Of a stretch of DNA of 64,000 nucleotides, positions 41,971 to 51,600 are shown piece by piece (the stretch's first letter is position 1; every line of letters starts with the position of its first letter). The stretch covers positions 101,231-165,230 of the forward strand of contig NZ_NPBY01000010.1 of NCBI RefSeq assembly GCF_002272015.1. Direction: 5' to 3'. Made by a program: the position numbers and the translations under genes. The DNA comes from Paenibacillus campinasensis. GTDB taxonomy: Bacteria > Bacillota > Bacilli > Paenibacillales > Paenibacillaceae. Under the pieces are notes generated by a model. That model worked only from the letters and a program-made list of their open reading frames with translations, was not told the origin of the DNA and searched no databases.

Positions 41971-43356
41971 ATGAAGAAGGTTGGTTTTTTATTGTTTCTA
42001 GTTGTCATGATGATTGCGTTTCCTAGAATGGCGGATGCAAGTTCGTACAGTGCAAAGATTTATCTGGATGGTCAGGAGCTGAATCTATCATCTGGCGTGG
42101 TGGTTGAGAATCAGAACGGTACGGTCATGGTTCCGATTCGGGTGGTGTCCGAACAGCTCGGATTCCGTGTGTCCTGGACGAAGGCTACGCAAACGGTCAC
42201 TGTCCAAAACAGCGTGAAAAACGTGAGCATGGTGATCGGAAGCTCGTATGCGACGATCGACGGGCAGCGCGTCCAGATGACAAAAGCGCCTGTCCTCCGC
42301 GGAGGAACGACGCTGGTCCCTCTTCGCTTCGTCAGTGAGCAGATGGGACTTCAGGTGAGATGGGATAATCAGCAGAAGGCGGTTTATCTTCAATCCACTG
42401 GCAGCGGCGGCGAAGCTCCAGGAAGCGGGAATGGTTCCGGGACAGCAGCAACCGTAGACGGCTTGAGCTTCAACGAAAACAAGCTGATGGTTGCCGTATC
42501 CGGCAATGCGAGAGCGAACGTGTCCACGCTAAGCAACCCTGACCGTATCGTCATTGATCTGACAAACACCCGATTTTCGGATGGCTTTGGCAGCAACAAC
42601 AATTTCAACAGTGTCAGCCAAAGCGGGCAATTTACGGTCAGCGGTTATCCGGACGTCAAGTCGGTACGATATTCGTTGTTTAACGAAAATCCGATGACGG
42701 TTCGAATCGTGGTGGATCTTAATTATGCGAAAAATTATACCGTTTCAGGTCTTGAGAACGGATCGGGCATTCTTACTGTCGATCTGAATACAGCTTCAGC
42801 GCCGAACCCGGGAACGGGCGGGAAGAAGCTGGTAGTGATCGATGCCGGTCACGGCGATCATGATCCTGGCGCGATCGGAGTCACAGGGAAAAGAGAGAAG
42901 GATTTCAATCTGCAGATGGCTCTGAAAGTCCAGCGGCTGCTGCAGCAGGAGCCGAATATTGATGTCGTGATGACAAGAAGCACCGATACCTTCCTCGAAC
43001 TGAGAGAGCGCGCTAAAATCGCAAATGATCTGAAGGCGGATGTATTTATATCGATTCATGCCAACAGCGGACCTTCCTCCGCCAGCGGCACCGAGACGTA
43101 CTACTATCATGAGTCCGACAAGGCGCTTGCCAATGCTCTGCATAAGGAAATTGTGCAAGCGATCGGCCTTCGTGACCGCGGAGTGAAGTATGGTAACTTC
43201 CATGTCATTCGCGAGACGAACATGCCGGGAGCGCTGCTTGAAGTTGGCTTTTTGAGCAACAGTAACGATGAGAGCAAGCTGTTTGACCCGGCGACACAGG
43301 ATCGGGTTGCAGCGGCCATCGTAAGAGGCCTCAAAAACTATCTGCAGGTGAACTAG
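41971..43356 (+). CDS. N-acetylmuramoyl-L-alanine amidase, copy 2
   Basis: A 461-residue paralogue of the 39570 gene with the same order: signal peptide (1-23), copper-amine-oxidase-like N domain (~25-145; VMVPIRVVSEQLGFRVSWTK, LVPLRFVSEQMGLQVRWDNQ), AMIN domain (~160-275) and Amidase_3 (~285-461). The zinc/catalytic motifs are VVIDAGHGDHDPGAIG, KREKDFN, SIHANSG and LLEVGFLSN. It differs from copy 1 mainly in linkers and signal sequence, so the duplication is not recent. An ECF-type promoter and its own terminator context suggest separate control. Confidence 0.93.
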   Translation: MKKVGFLLFLVVMMIAFPRMADASSYSAKIYLDGQELNLSSGVVVENQNGTVMVPIRVVSEQLGFRVSWTKATQTVTVQNSVKNVSMVIGSSYATIDGQRVQMTKAPVLRGGTTLVPLRFVSEQMGLQVRWDNQQKAVYLQSTGSGGEAPGSGNGSGTAATVDGLSFNENKLMVAVSGNARANVSTLSNPDRIVIDLTNTRFSDGFGSNNNFNSVSQSGQFTVSGYPDVKSVRYSLFNENPMTVRIVVDLNYAKNYTVSGLENGSGILTVDLNTASAPNPGTGGKKLVVIDAGHGDHDPGAIGVTGKREKDFNLQMALKVQRLLQQEPNIDVVMTRSTDTFLELRERAKIANDLKADVFISIHANSGPSSASGTETYYYHESDKALANALHKEIVQAIGLRDRGVKYGNFHVIRETNMPGALLEVGFLSNSNDESKLFDPATQDRVAAAIVRGLKNYLQVN

Positions 43357-43404
43357 GATCATCATGATGGTAAGTGAGAAGAAGAGTAACCGGGAGGTGA
43401 AAGA

Positions 43405-43971
43405 ATGTTGAACAAAAAAATATGGTCAGCAGGTTTTCTGGCAGCTGTCATGCTTCTTGGCGCAGGCTGTGGTCAAAATAACGGAACTGAGCCGGGCAGC
43501 GCGCCGGGGCATAACGAGCCCGCACCGGGCGGACAGACAGGCCAGGGGGCTGGTGGCGATAACGGAGCTGTGCAGCCGGAGGTTCAGAGCGAGAGCATTA
43601 AGGCATATTATACCGATCCCGATCTGATGGAGCTTCGGGAAGGTGTGGCCGAAATTTCGTATGAAACGCCAGAGGAGAAGTATAAGGCTGCCTATGAAGC
43701 GTTGCAAACGAGCGAGAGCGAGGAACTGATTCCGCTTTGGGAGAAGATTGATTTGATTTCCGTCGCTTTAGCAGACGGGACCTTGACGCTGGACGTGCAT
43801 ATTCCGGCGGAAGCCAACCTTGGGGCCGGGGGCGAAGCCTTTGCCATCGACGCTTTGAAGAATACGTTCTTCCAATTTGAAGAAGTGAACGCGATTCAGA
43901 TTCTCATCGACGGACAACAGGCAGAATCGCTGATGGGTCATGTGACTTTGGAATATCCAATGACCCGGTGA
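43405..43971 (+). CDS. GerMN-domain lipoprotein, copy 2
   Basis: A 188-residue shorter paralogue of the 41047 gene. The lipobox LLGAGC (about residues 17-22) leads a short Gly/Pro/Gln linker, then the GerMN domain (~65-188; IKAYYTDPDLMELREGVAEI, LTLDVHIPAEANLGAGGEAFAIDAL, GQQAESLMGHVTLEYPM). The linker is ~40 residues shorter than in copy 1, while the domain is well conserved. Start ATG after CGGGAGGTG. Together with 41971 it repeats the first cassette. Confidence 0.88.
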   Translation: MLNKKIWSAGFLAAVMLLGAGCGQNNGTEPGSAPGHNEPAPGGQTGQGAGGDNGAVQPEVQSESIKAYYTDPDLMELREGVAEISYETPEEKYKAAYEALQTSESEELIPLWEKIDLISVALADGTLTLDVHIPAEANLGAGGEAFAIDALKNTFFQFEEVNAIQILIDGQQAESLMGHVTLEYPMTR

Positions 43972-44049
43972 TGAAACGGAGAAGGAGATCACAAATTGCT
44001 GTCGAATATTAGTAAATGATGAAGCAGTAGTTATGAGAGGGGAAAGAAA

Positions 44050-46761
44050 ATGGTACTTAGACACAGCAAGCATGTTCATTCCAAGAAAGTGGTCTCCGCC
44101 GTCATGGCCGGACTGTTGGCGTTTGGAGGAGCCTCCGTCGTTTCCGCAGACGAAACCACAGTCGCCGCTACCCAATCGGTAGCGAGCGGTTTTAGCGATG
44201 TAAATACAGGTTACTGGGGAGAAAAGTATATTTACAAGCTTGCGGCACAGGGAATCGTAACCGGGAATAACGGCAAGTTTCGCCCGAATGATCCGGTGAC
44301 GCAGGAGGAAGCCGTTACGATGGCGATCCGTTTTTTAAGCATGCAGGATCAATTAAGCAGCGGCGCTGCGACATTACCGACAAACATCGAAACGAATACA
44401 TACTTTAAACCGTATGTAGCTTTGGCGCTGCAGCGCAATTTGCTGGACAGCGAGAAGGAAGCATCTCAAGCGGACAGCCAACAGATCTGGGGAGCTAAAA
44501 AAGCGACCCGGGAATGGATCACCGAGGTGCTGATCCGGTCGATTGGACGGACGGCGGATGCGGAAGCAGCCGGCAATCAGGCGACAAGCTTTGCAGACAA
44601 CGCCCAAATTTCTCCGGATCGGCTCGGGTTTGTCAAGGTTGCGATAGACCTTGGACTGACCCAGGGTGTGAACGGCAACCGATTTGATCCCCAAGGGGCG
44701 GTGACACGCGCTCAACTGGCTACATTCCTGAGCCGTGCGCAAGCCTACATCGACACCAATTACGCCAATCAGCATGAAGGCGTCATTATGTCTGTGGACA
44801 ACGAAAGCCTGCAGCTCTATGTAGACGGCAAGGTAAATACGTACAAGCTTAACGGGGCAACCCCATATTTTACTTCCGATTCGGAGGCAAGAATTTCGCT
44901 TGCCGATGTGAAGCCATATACGAAGGCGATCGTTGTTGAAAGCAACGGTACGGCCGCTTATGTGGAAATTACGGATCAGACCGAGCATGTCGAGCGCCTG
45001 GAGCGCACGTATGCCCGTCTGTCGCCGAACTATGTTATCTGGCTCGATGTGAACAACACATTCGAAGAGCTGACTTATGATGCCAATACGATTTTCCTCG
45101 ACCAGAACGGCCGTCAGATTGAGGCGAGTGCACTGGTGGAGGGCAGCCTGCTCGTGATTGAGCGTGAAACGTTCAGTCCGCAGAAGCGAATTGTTTCGAT
45201 TCGGGTGAAAAGCGGGCTGGTCAACAAAACGGCTTCAGGTGTTCTTCAGAGCGTGGATACGGTCAACAAAACGATGACCCTCAAGGACAGCACCGGTTAT
45301 GAAGAAACCTTCAAATGGGACGATGCGACCGTGCTCCGTTACCAAAACCAGCTTCTGTCACCTGCTGAGCTGAAGGCCGGTTCTGCTGTCAATTATTCCG
45401 TTCAGAACAGCATCCTCCAATCGGTTGAAGTGACGCAGAACGTAGATCGCACCGTACAAGGAATGCTCTATTCGGTGGAAGCGAACGGGAGAACCATCAC
45501 GTACAAGCGCAATGGCAGCACGCAGCTGGAAACGAAGTTTTTGGCGAACAAGCCAGAGATTGTACTGAGCGGGGTTGTAAATCCTGCGCTTTCCGATTTG
45601 CTTGCAGATGATGTATCCGGCGATCAGGTTATTCTGACCATTGACGGCGAAGAGCGCGTAACGAAGATTGAAGTGACGGGTCGTCAGATGGAACAGCTGG
45701 ATGCGGCTACGATTGTGAGCTATGACGCCAAGACGCGCTGGCTGACCGTGCGCGATACGAACAACCAGCCGCGGGTGATCATCCTGGATGACAAAACGAA
45801 GCTGGAATCAAGCATGGGCACAACGCTGGACCGCGTCGAGCCGCTGCTTGGCGCAGGACGCAAAGTCAGCGTGACGCTGGTCGGAACCCGGGCCTTGTCG
45901 CTCGAGGTTGTGTACAAGGTAGAAGGCACGATCAGCGCCATCCATACCGGGAACCGGGTCATTTCCATATTGACAGCGGGAGGAAAAGTGGAGGAGATCC
46001 CATACAACAACAATCTGTTGGTGGAACTGTTCGGCAAGTCCAATGCGACGCTGTCGGATGTCCGCGTAGGGGATTCCGTAACCGCGCAGCTGTCGGTTAA
46101 TCAGGATTACCTGCACAGCTTGAAGCTCAATTCCTCCGCTCAATTCGAAGTGGTCTTTACCGAGCCATCCAAAAACCGGATGCGCGTCAAAGCTAACGGA
46201 ACGACGAGCGATATTTTCACCGATAAAGCTACCTTGGTCGGCGAAAGCGGACAAGCGATTGTGCTTGCCGATCTGCGTCCGGGCACGCTGGTGAATGTAG
46301 ATCTCCAGGGCACGACGGCCGTTCGAATTGCTGAAGTCAAGCTGACGCTCGGCGAGGTGACCGCCCTTGACGCTTCCGGCACGAACCTGATGGTGAAGGA
46401 TTATTCGGGCGTGAGCCAAAGCGTCAACGTTAGCGCAGGTGTCAGAGTAACGAGAAACGGCTCGACAGCTCCGAATCTCAGCACGCTGTCTCCTGGGGAC
46501 CGGGTTGAAATTCGCAAGGACATTCAAGGCGTAACCATCATCCATGTCATGGACAAGCTGGAGCGCTCGTTCTGGCGTTTGGACAACGCCGAACTGCATG
46601 TAAAGCGCAGATCAGTGAATGACCAGTATCGCTTCCCTTATGCTGACAAAGTATTTGTTCATCAAGGTGACACGACTTTGTCCGTGCAATCCCTGCAAGA
46701 TAATGATAATATTGTACTGTACCTGAACCACGGTGTTGTGGTTGAGATTGTGAAACAGTAA
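44050..46761 (+). CDS. S-layer-homology domain surface protein
   Basis: A 903-residue secreted protein. Signal peptide (~1-34, ending ASVVSADE). Three SLH domains follow (~40-100 FSDVNTGYWGEKYIYKLAAQGIVTG; ~115-180, more divergent, TNTYFKPYVALALQRNLL; ~180-240 DRLGFVKVAIDLGLTQGVNG). These anchor proteins to pyruvylated secondary wall polymer. The rest (~250-900) is a chain of similar beta-rich segments with recurring G-V/L...V...T--D...T motifs, likely tandem folds. No enzyme motif seen. It is 78 nt after the GerMN gene and ends in a terminator. Confidence 0.9.
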   Translation: MVLRHSKHVHSKKVVSAVMAGLLAFGGASVVSADETTVAATQSVASGFSDVNTGYWGEKYIYKLAAQGIVTGNNGKFRPNDPVTQEEAVTMAIRFLSMQDQLSSGAATLPTNIETNTYFKPYVALALQRNLLDSEKEASQADSQQIWGAKKATREWITEVLIRSIGRTADAEAAGNQATSFADNAQISPDRLGFVKVAIDLGLTQGVNGNRFDPQGAVTRAQLATFLSRAQAYIDTNYANQHEGVIMSVDNESLQLYVDGKVNTYKLNGATPYFTSDSEARISLADVKPYTKAIVVESNGTAAYVEITDQTEHVERLERTYARLSPNYVIWLDVNNTFEELTYDANTIFLDQNGRQIEASALVEGSLLVIERETFSPQKRIVSIRVKSGLVNKTASGVLQSVDTVNKTMTLKDSTGYEETFKWDDATVLRYQNQLLSPAELKAGSAVNYSVQNSILQSVEVTQNVDRTVQGMLYSVEANGRTITYKRNGSTQLETKFLANKPEIVLSGVVNPALSDLLADDVSGDQVILTIDGEERVTKIEVTGRQMEQLDAATIVSYDAKTRWLTVRDTNNQPRVIILDDKTKLESSMGTTLDRVEPLLGAGRKVSVTLVGTRALSLEVVYKVEGTISAIHTGNRVISILTAGGKVEEIPYNNNLLVELFGKSNATLSDVRVGDSVTAQLSVNQDYLHSLKLNSSAQFEVVFTEPSKNRMRVKANGTTSDIFTDKATLVGESGQAIVLADLRPGTLVNVDLQGTTAVRIAEVKLTLGEVTALDASGTNLMVKDYSGVSQSVNVSAGVRVTRNGSTAPNLSTLSPGDRVEIRKDIQGVTIIHVMDKLERSFWRLDNAELHVKRRSVNDQYRFPYADKVFVHQGDTTLSVQSLQDNDNIVLYLNHGVVVEIVKQ

Positions 46762-46791
46762 GCGATCATTGGGGATTACACGAGAAACACC

Positions 46792-46830
46792 GTCTTGATG
46801 CGGGGATTTTTCGCATCAAGACTTTTTTTT
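46792..46830 (+). terminator. Terminator of SLH protein gene
   Basis: GTCTTGATGCG, loop, CGCATCAAGAC, eight T. Confidence 0.9.
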
Positions 46831-46846
46831 GCGGGAGGGAATGGAT

Positions 46847-47533
46847 ATGAATGCGGCCACCGTACGGCATATACTGGATACCATCGAAACGATGTTTCCC
46901 GATGCACATTGCGAATTAAACCACAGCAATGCGTTTGAGCTGACGATTGCAGTGTTGTTGTCTGCGCAGTGCACGGACGAGACGGTCAATAAAGTGACAA
47001 AGGATCTGTTTCAGAAATATAAAACGCCCATGGACTATATTTCCGTACCAATCGAAGAGCTGGAGCAGGATATTCGGCGCATCGGGTTGTATCGAAACAA
47101 AGCAAAGCATATTCAGAATCTGTGCAGACTTCTCATAGAACAGTACGGTGGTGAGGTGCCGGAAGCCCATGACGAGTTGGTCAAGCTTCCTGGCGTCGGA
47201 CGAAAAACAGCCAACGTCGTCGTCTCTAACGCCTTCGGCGTGCCCGCGATCGCTGTCGATACCCATGTAGAGCGTGTTTCCAAACGCCTTGGACTTGCTG
47301 CCTGGAAGGACAGCGTGCTGGAAGTGGAGAAGAAGCTGATGAAGCGCGTGCCGCGTGAAGAATGGACGATCACGCACCACCGTCTCATATTCTTTGGCAG
47401 ATATCACTGCAAAGCCCAAAATCCTTTGTGCCAGGTATGCCCGCTGCTCGATGTTTGCCGCGAAGGCAAGAAACGTATGAAAACAGGGGCAGTCAGGAAG
47501 AATAAGGAACAGCCTAAAGCTGGCCAGAAATAG
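46847..47533 (+). CDS. nth: Endonuclease III
   Basis: A 228-residue base-excision glycosylase/AP lyase for oxidised pyrimidines. The HhH motif is LPGVGRKTANVVVSNAFG (about 108-125), with the catalytic Lys in the hairpin region and the Asp in VDTHVERVSKRLGL. The 4Fe-4S loop is C-x6-C-x2-C-x5-C (CKAQNPLCQVCPLLDVC, about 186-202). ATG 46847 has GGGAGGG eight bases ahead; ATG 46841 and TTG 46829 are less well spaced. It follows the SLH terminator and is remote from dnaD. Confidence 0.94.
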   Translation: MNAATVRHILDTIETMFPDAHCELNHSNAFELTIAVLLSAQCTDETVNKVTKDLFQKYKTPMDYISVPIEELEQDIRRIGLYRNKAKHIQNLCRLLIEQYGGEVPEAHDELVKLPGVGRKTANVVVSNAFGVPAIAVDTHVERVSKRLGLAAWKDSVLEVEKKLMKRVPREEWTITHHRLIFFGRYHCKAQNPLCQVCPLLDVCREGKKRMKTGAVRKNKEQPKAGQK

Positions 47534-47560
47534 ACAAGAAAAAGAGGATGGGATAAATTC

Positions 47561-47842
47561 ATGAAATGCATCTCGGTTTATACGGATAATTTTGCTTTGT
47601 TTTCGGATATTTTTGAATTTGTAGTGGAGAGCCAAAGCAAGCTGAGTGAGAACGAAGAACAGGAAGTCGAAGGTGTGACATTCACTCACTCCGGGGACGC
47701 GCCTGAGCATTATTTGGAGCGCATGGTTCAAAAACCGGAAGTGGTTGTCATGAAGGACAAGTCCCGGGGCCTGACCATTTTGCAGCATGGCTCCGTATTT
47801 GAAATTCTGATTCCAACCGAAGAGAGCAGCTTGCTCTCTTAA
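47561..47842 (+). CDS. Small conserved-looking protein of unknown function
   Basis: A 93-residue soluble protein (KCISVYTDNFALFSDIFEFVVE at the start), acidic, with no membrane segment, cysteine cluster or recognised motif. The mixed hydrophobic/charged periodicity suggests a small alpha/beta fold. The ribosome site AAAGAGGATGGG precedes ATG 47561. It lies 27 nt after nth and may be co-transcribed. A terminator follows ~100 nt downstream. Confidence 0.7.
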   Translation: MKCISVYTDNFALFSDIFEFVVESQSKLSENEEQEVEGVTFTHSGDAPEHYLERMVQKPEVVVMKDKSRGLTILQHGSVFEILIPTEESSLLS

Positions 47843-47940
47843 TGAAAGCCGCGGGTGCCGAAGCGGGATCCGGAGCGCTATGCCATCTATGGCGGTGCAA
47901 AGATCAAGATAGGCAGCTCCATAAGCCGCCCGCATCATTT

Positions 47941-47986
47941 AAAGCTGGAAGGAAAAACGTTATGTTTTTCCTCCCGGCTTTTTTTG
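47941..47986 (+). terminator. Terminator after 93-residue protein gene
   Basis: AAAGCTGGAAGGAAAAAC, GTTAT loop, GTTTTTCCTCCCGGCTTTTTTT. A long stem with two small mismatches. Confidence 0.85.
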
Positions 47987-48150
47987 TTATGTCCACTGGT
48001 TGTCGAACGGGTGATGTCGAAGTGGTGTGTCGATGCTCCTGTCGTTATCCTTCCGTGTTCCCCTTTGACTATTATCCCTTTTGTTCAGGGAGAGCTGCAG
48101 CCAGGCTGGAGGCGGGGGGAGCGGACAAAAAAGCAGGCAAGGAACAGGCG

Positions 48151-48222
48151 GCAAGAAATATGAAGTAAGCAAGAAATATGAAGTAAGCCAGAAATATGTA
48201 AGGAGCAAGAAATATGTAAGAA
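48151..48222. repeat. 18-bp tandem repeat, four units
   Basis: GCAAGAAATATGAAGTAA occurs twice exactly (48151, 48169), then two variants GCCAGAAATATGTAAGGA (48187) and GCAAGAAATATGTAAGAA (48205). Degenerate GCAAGAAA fragments continue to ~48330. Purine-rich on plus. Confidence 0.85.
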
Positions 48223-48331
48223 GAAAAAAATGATAGAAGCAAGAAATAGAAAGAACTAGAGGCGAGACGAAGCAAGAGATAGGCAAGAAATACCCGAGAA
48301 ATATGCAAGAAACAGAGAAACAAATGCAAAT

Positions 48332-48409
48332 GCTACTGTCACTGCTATTGCTACTGCTATTGCTATTGCTACTGCTACTGCTATTGCTACTTCTACTTCT
48401 ACTTCTTCT
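48332..48409. repeat. Hexamer repeat GCTAYT, 13 units
   Basis: Thirteen consecutive hexamers: GCTACT and GCTATT mixed, one GTCACT, then TCTACT twice and TCTTCT. It lies right after the purine-rich repeat. Confidence 0.9.
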
Positions 48410-48680
48410 CAGCTAAACCTATTATTGCTATTGTGTCCTTATCATCGTCATCTCCTCTTTTCCCACCTTGTGCAGCTCCCGGGGCGTGGGGGTTAGCACG
48501 ATGATAGGGTCGGTCAAGCCATGCCCGGCAGTTGATACCTCTGCCTGATCAAAAGGGATAACGGTGAAAGGCGTCCGATCAATGAGGAGGTCGAAAACGG
48601 TTAGGGGGCTGACTCTCTGGGCAGGAGTTCCAACATAATGGATTCCTTTACGGCCCGGGCAGTGTTAGAATAATGGAGAT

Positions 48681-51600
48681 ATGAACAAATACAATCTCAG
48701 GAGAACGATGGACGTGAAGCTGATTACTGAATATGAAAGCGGAACCAGCATGTCCGGATTAACGAAGGTCCGGGAGCAATTTGTGAAGTGGGGCGATGAA
48801 GCTTCGGCTGCTCTGGCCGATGATTTGATACGAAAAGGAAATGCCGGGGAGCTGACGCTGGCGTTTTGTGGTCATTTCTCTGCCGGGAAGTCGAGTATGA
48901 TCAATGCGCTGTGCGGGAAAAAGGTGCTGCCGTCCGGTCCGGTGCCGACCAGCGCAAATGTGGTGACGATACGTCATGGCGAGCCGCGTGCGCTGATCCA
49001 CCGCTCGTCATCTCCGGATGCTCCGCCGCTGCTGGCGACACCGGAGGAGCTGGGCGCCTATTGCCGGGAAGGCGGGGAATATGCGGCGATTGAAGTATGG
49101 GATGAGGTGCCGCTGCTTGGCACACATGGCGTGCTGATGGATACGCCAGGTGTCGATTCCACCGATGACGGGCACCGGATGGCTACGCATTCGGCACTGC
49201 ATATGGCCGATATTGTGTTTTATGTTATGGATTATAACCATGTTCAATCCGAGAGCAATCTGATGTTTGCCAAGAGCCTGTCGGATTGGGGCAAGCCGCT
49301 GTACTTGATCGTGAACCAGATCGACAAGCATCGGGACAGCGAGCTGACGCTGGAATCGTATTTAAACGATGTGAAGAAGGCTTTTGCCCAGTGGAAGGTT
49401 ACGTATAAAGGGCTGTTATGCACATCGCTGAAAAGCGCGGATCATCCGTATAATCAGTGGGAGACGCTGAAGGGGGTTATCTCCGGCCTGCTTAAGCAGC
49501 GGGAGCCGCTGCTGGCATACAGCATTGCCCGCTCGGTTCGTCATGTCGGCGATCAGCATCTGGAAGCTTTGGTGCGAAGTCAGCAGGAGGAGAAGGAAGC
49601 GCTGCTGGCGGAAATGGGCGGTGAGGAGGCCGCAGCTGCCCTGGCAAGCCGCCTAGACGGCCTGGAGGAGCAGAAGCGTGTCATCGGCGGGCTTCCGGAT
49701 CAGGTCAAGGCGCAGCTGCGCCAGGACGCCGATTCGATCATCGCGAATGCGAATGTGACGCCGGCCGATGTGCGGGAGCTGGGGGCGGCCTTTCTGGACA
49801 GCCGCCGGAGCGGGTTCAAGGTCGGCTTCCTGTTCTCCGCCGGTAAGACGGAAGAGGAGCGCAAGCGCCGGCTGGATGCTTTTCTGTCCCGGCTTCAGGA
49901 GCAGGCCGAGGCGCAGCTGGACTGGCATGTCCGCAAGTTGGTCCGGGACGTGGTCAGCGAGCATGCACAGTGGACCCCGGACTGGGAATCGGCGCTGGAT
50001 AATGAGCTTCCGGCAGTTACTTCGGAGCAGCTGCTGCGGAAGGCGAACCCGGACGTGATGCTGTCCGGGGAGTATGTGCTGAACTACTGCCGGGAGCTGG
50101 CCGAGGACATCAAGGCCAGCTACCGGCGCGCCGTATCGGCTCTGGCCGACCGGCTGCGCGCTGCCATGACGGACGACGCTGCCGTCCGTCTGCAGGAGCT
50201 GGAGCGCCAGCGCGCCGAGCTGCTGGCGCAATCGGCGGCTTCCGCCCGCTATGCTGCGCTGCAGCAGGCGGAAGCCGCCCGGGCGGCGGAGCTGGCACAG
50301 CTGCTCCCGCCGCCGCCTGCCCTCACCCCCGGCCTCCTGCCGGAGGTGAGGGAGCCCGCCGCGGCGCCTGCGCAGCAGGCCGCGGGCGGCCCGGGCCGTG
50401 CCCCGGCTGCGCCGGAGGGGCACGGGCGCACGGCGCCGCGCGCCGGCGCGCCTGGCGGCGCGGCGCTGCTGCGGCGCCAGCGCCTTGAGGCGGCGGCAGC
50501 GGAGCTGCGCGCTGCCGCCGAGCGGCTGGCGCCGCATCCCGCGCTGGCGTCGGCCGCGCGGGATCTGACCGCCCGCGCGGATGCGCTCGCGGGCGGCTCA
50601 TTTACGCTGGCGCTGTTCGGGGCGTTCAGCGCCGGCAAGTCCTCCTTCGCCAACGCGCTGCTCGGCGAAGCGGTGCTGCCGGTGTCGCCGCATCCGACAA
50701 CGGCTGCCGTCAACCGGATTATGGCGCCGACCGATGCGATGCCGCATGGGACGGCTGCCGTCCGCATGAAAACCTACGAGATGTGGTGGGAGGATCTGAA
50801 ATACTCCTTCAGTGTGCTCGGCCTTGAGCCGCCGGCGGAGAGCAGCTGGCGTCAAGCGGCCGAGCGGCTTACCCCGGAAGGGCTTCATCCGGCCGGTCTG
50901 CCGCATTACGGATTTCTTAAAGCGGCGGCCGCCGGGTGGGAGATGATGAGCAGCAAGCTCGGCACGACCGAGAACGTGCAGCTGGATCTGTACCGGAGCT
51001 ACGTTGCAGACGAGACCAGATCCTGCTTCGTTGACGGCATTGATCTGTACTACAGCTGTCCGCTGACCGAGCAGGGCATCGTGCTGGTGGATACGCCGGG
51101 AGCGGATTCGCTTCATGCCCGCCATACAGGTGTAACCTTCAATTTCATTAAGAATGCGGACGCGATTGTGTATGTCACGTATTATAATCATGCGTTCTCC
51201 AAGGCCGACCGACAGTTTCTGTCCCAGCTCGGCCGGGTGAAGGACAGCTTTGCGCTTGATAAAATGTTTTTTATTGTCAACGCCGCCGATCTCGCGTCCA
51301 CAGAAGAAGAGCTGGAAGAGGTCGTGAAGCATGTCCGCGGCAATTTGACGCGGAGCGGTGTAGGCAGCCCGCATATTTTTCCGGTGTCCAGCATGCTGGC
51401 GCTGGAAGGAAAGCGGGCGGGCGATGAGGAGCAGCTGGGCCAATCCGGTTTTCCGGCCTTTGAGACGGCGCTCGGTCACTTTGCGGTAGAAGAACTGCCG
51501 GGGCTGTCGCTTCGCGCAGGCTATGATGAGATGGCTGTGGTCCGGGACCGCGTCCTGTCCTGGGCGGATATGGCTGCCCAGGATGAGCATGCCCGGGCGG

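Larger units (their letters stand above)
47843..48680. other. 838-nt intergenic region with terminator and repeats
   Basis: No convincing gene. It holds a terminator (47941-47986), an 18-bp tandem repeat (48151-48222), a purine-rich degenerate stretch to ~48330, and a hexamer repeat (48332-48409). The remaining 48420-48680 shows no clear feature except the start region of the dynamin gene. Confidence 0.7.

Noticed and set aside
48072..48329. Minus-strand 85-codon frame with repeating Phe-Ile-Phe-Leu-Ala-Tyr
   Set aside because: It is a translation of the 18-bp repeat; it has no ribosome site and low complexity only.
48151..48410. CRISPR array
   Set aside because: Repeats are directly adjacent with no unique spacers, and no cas genes are in the window.
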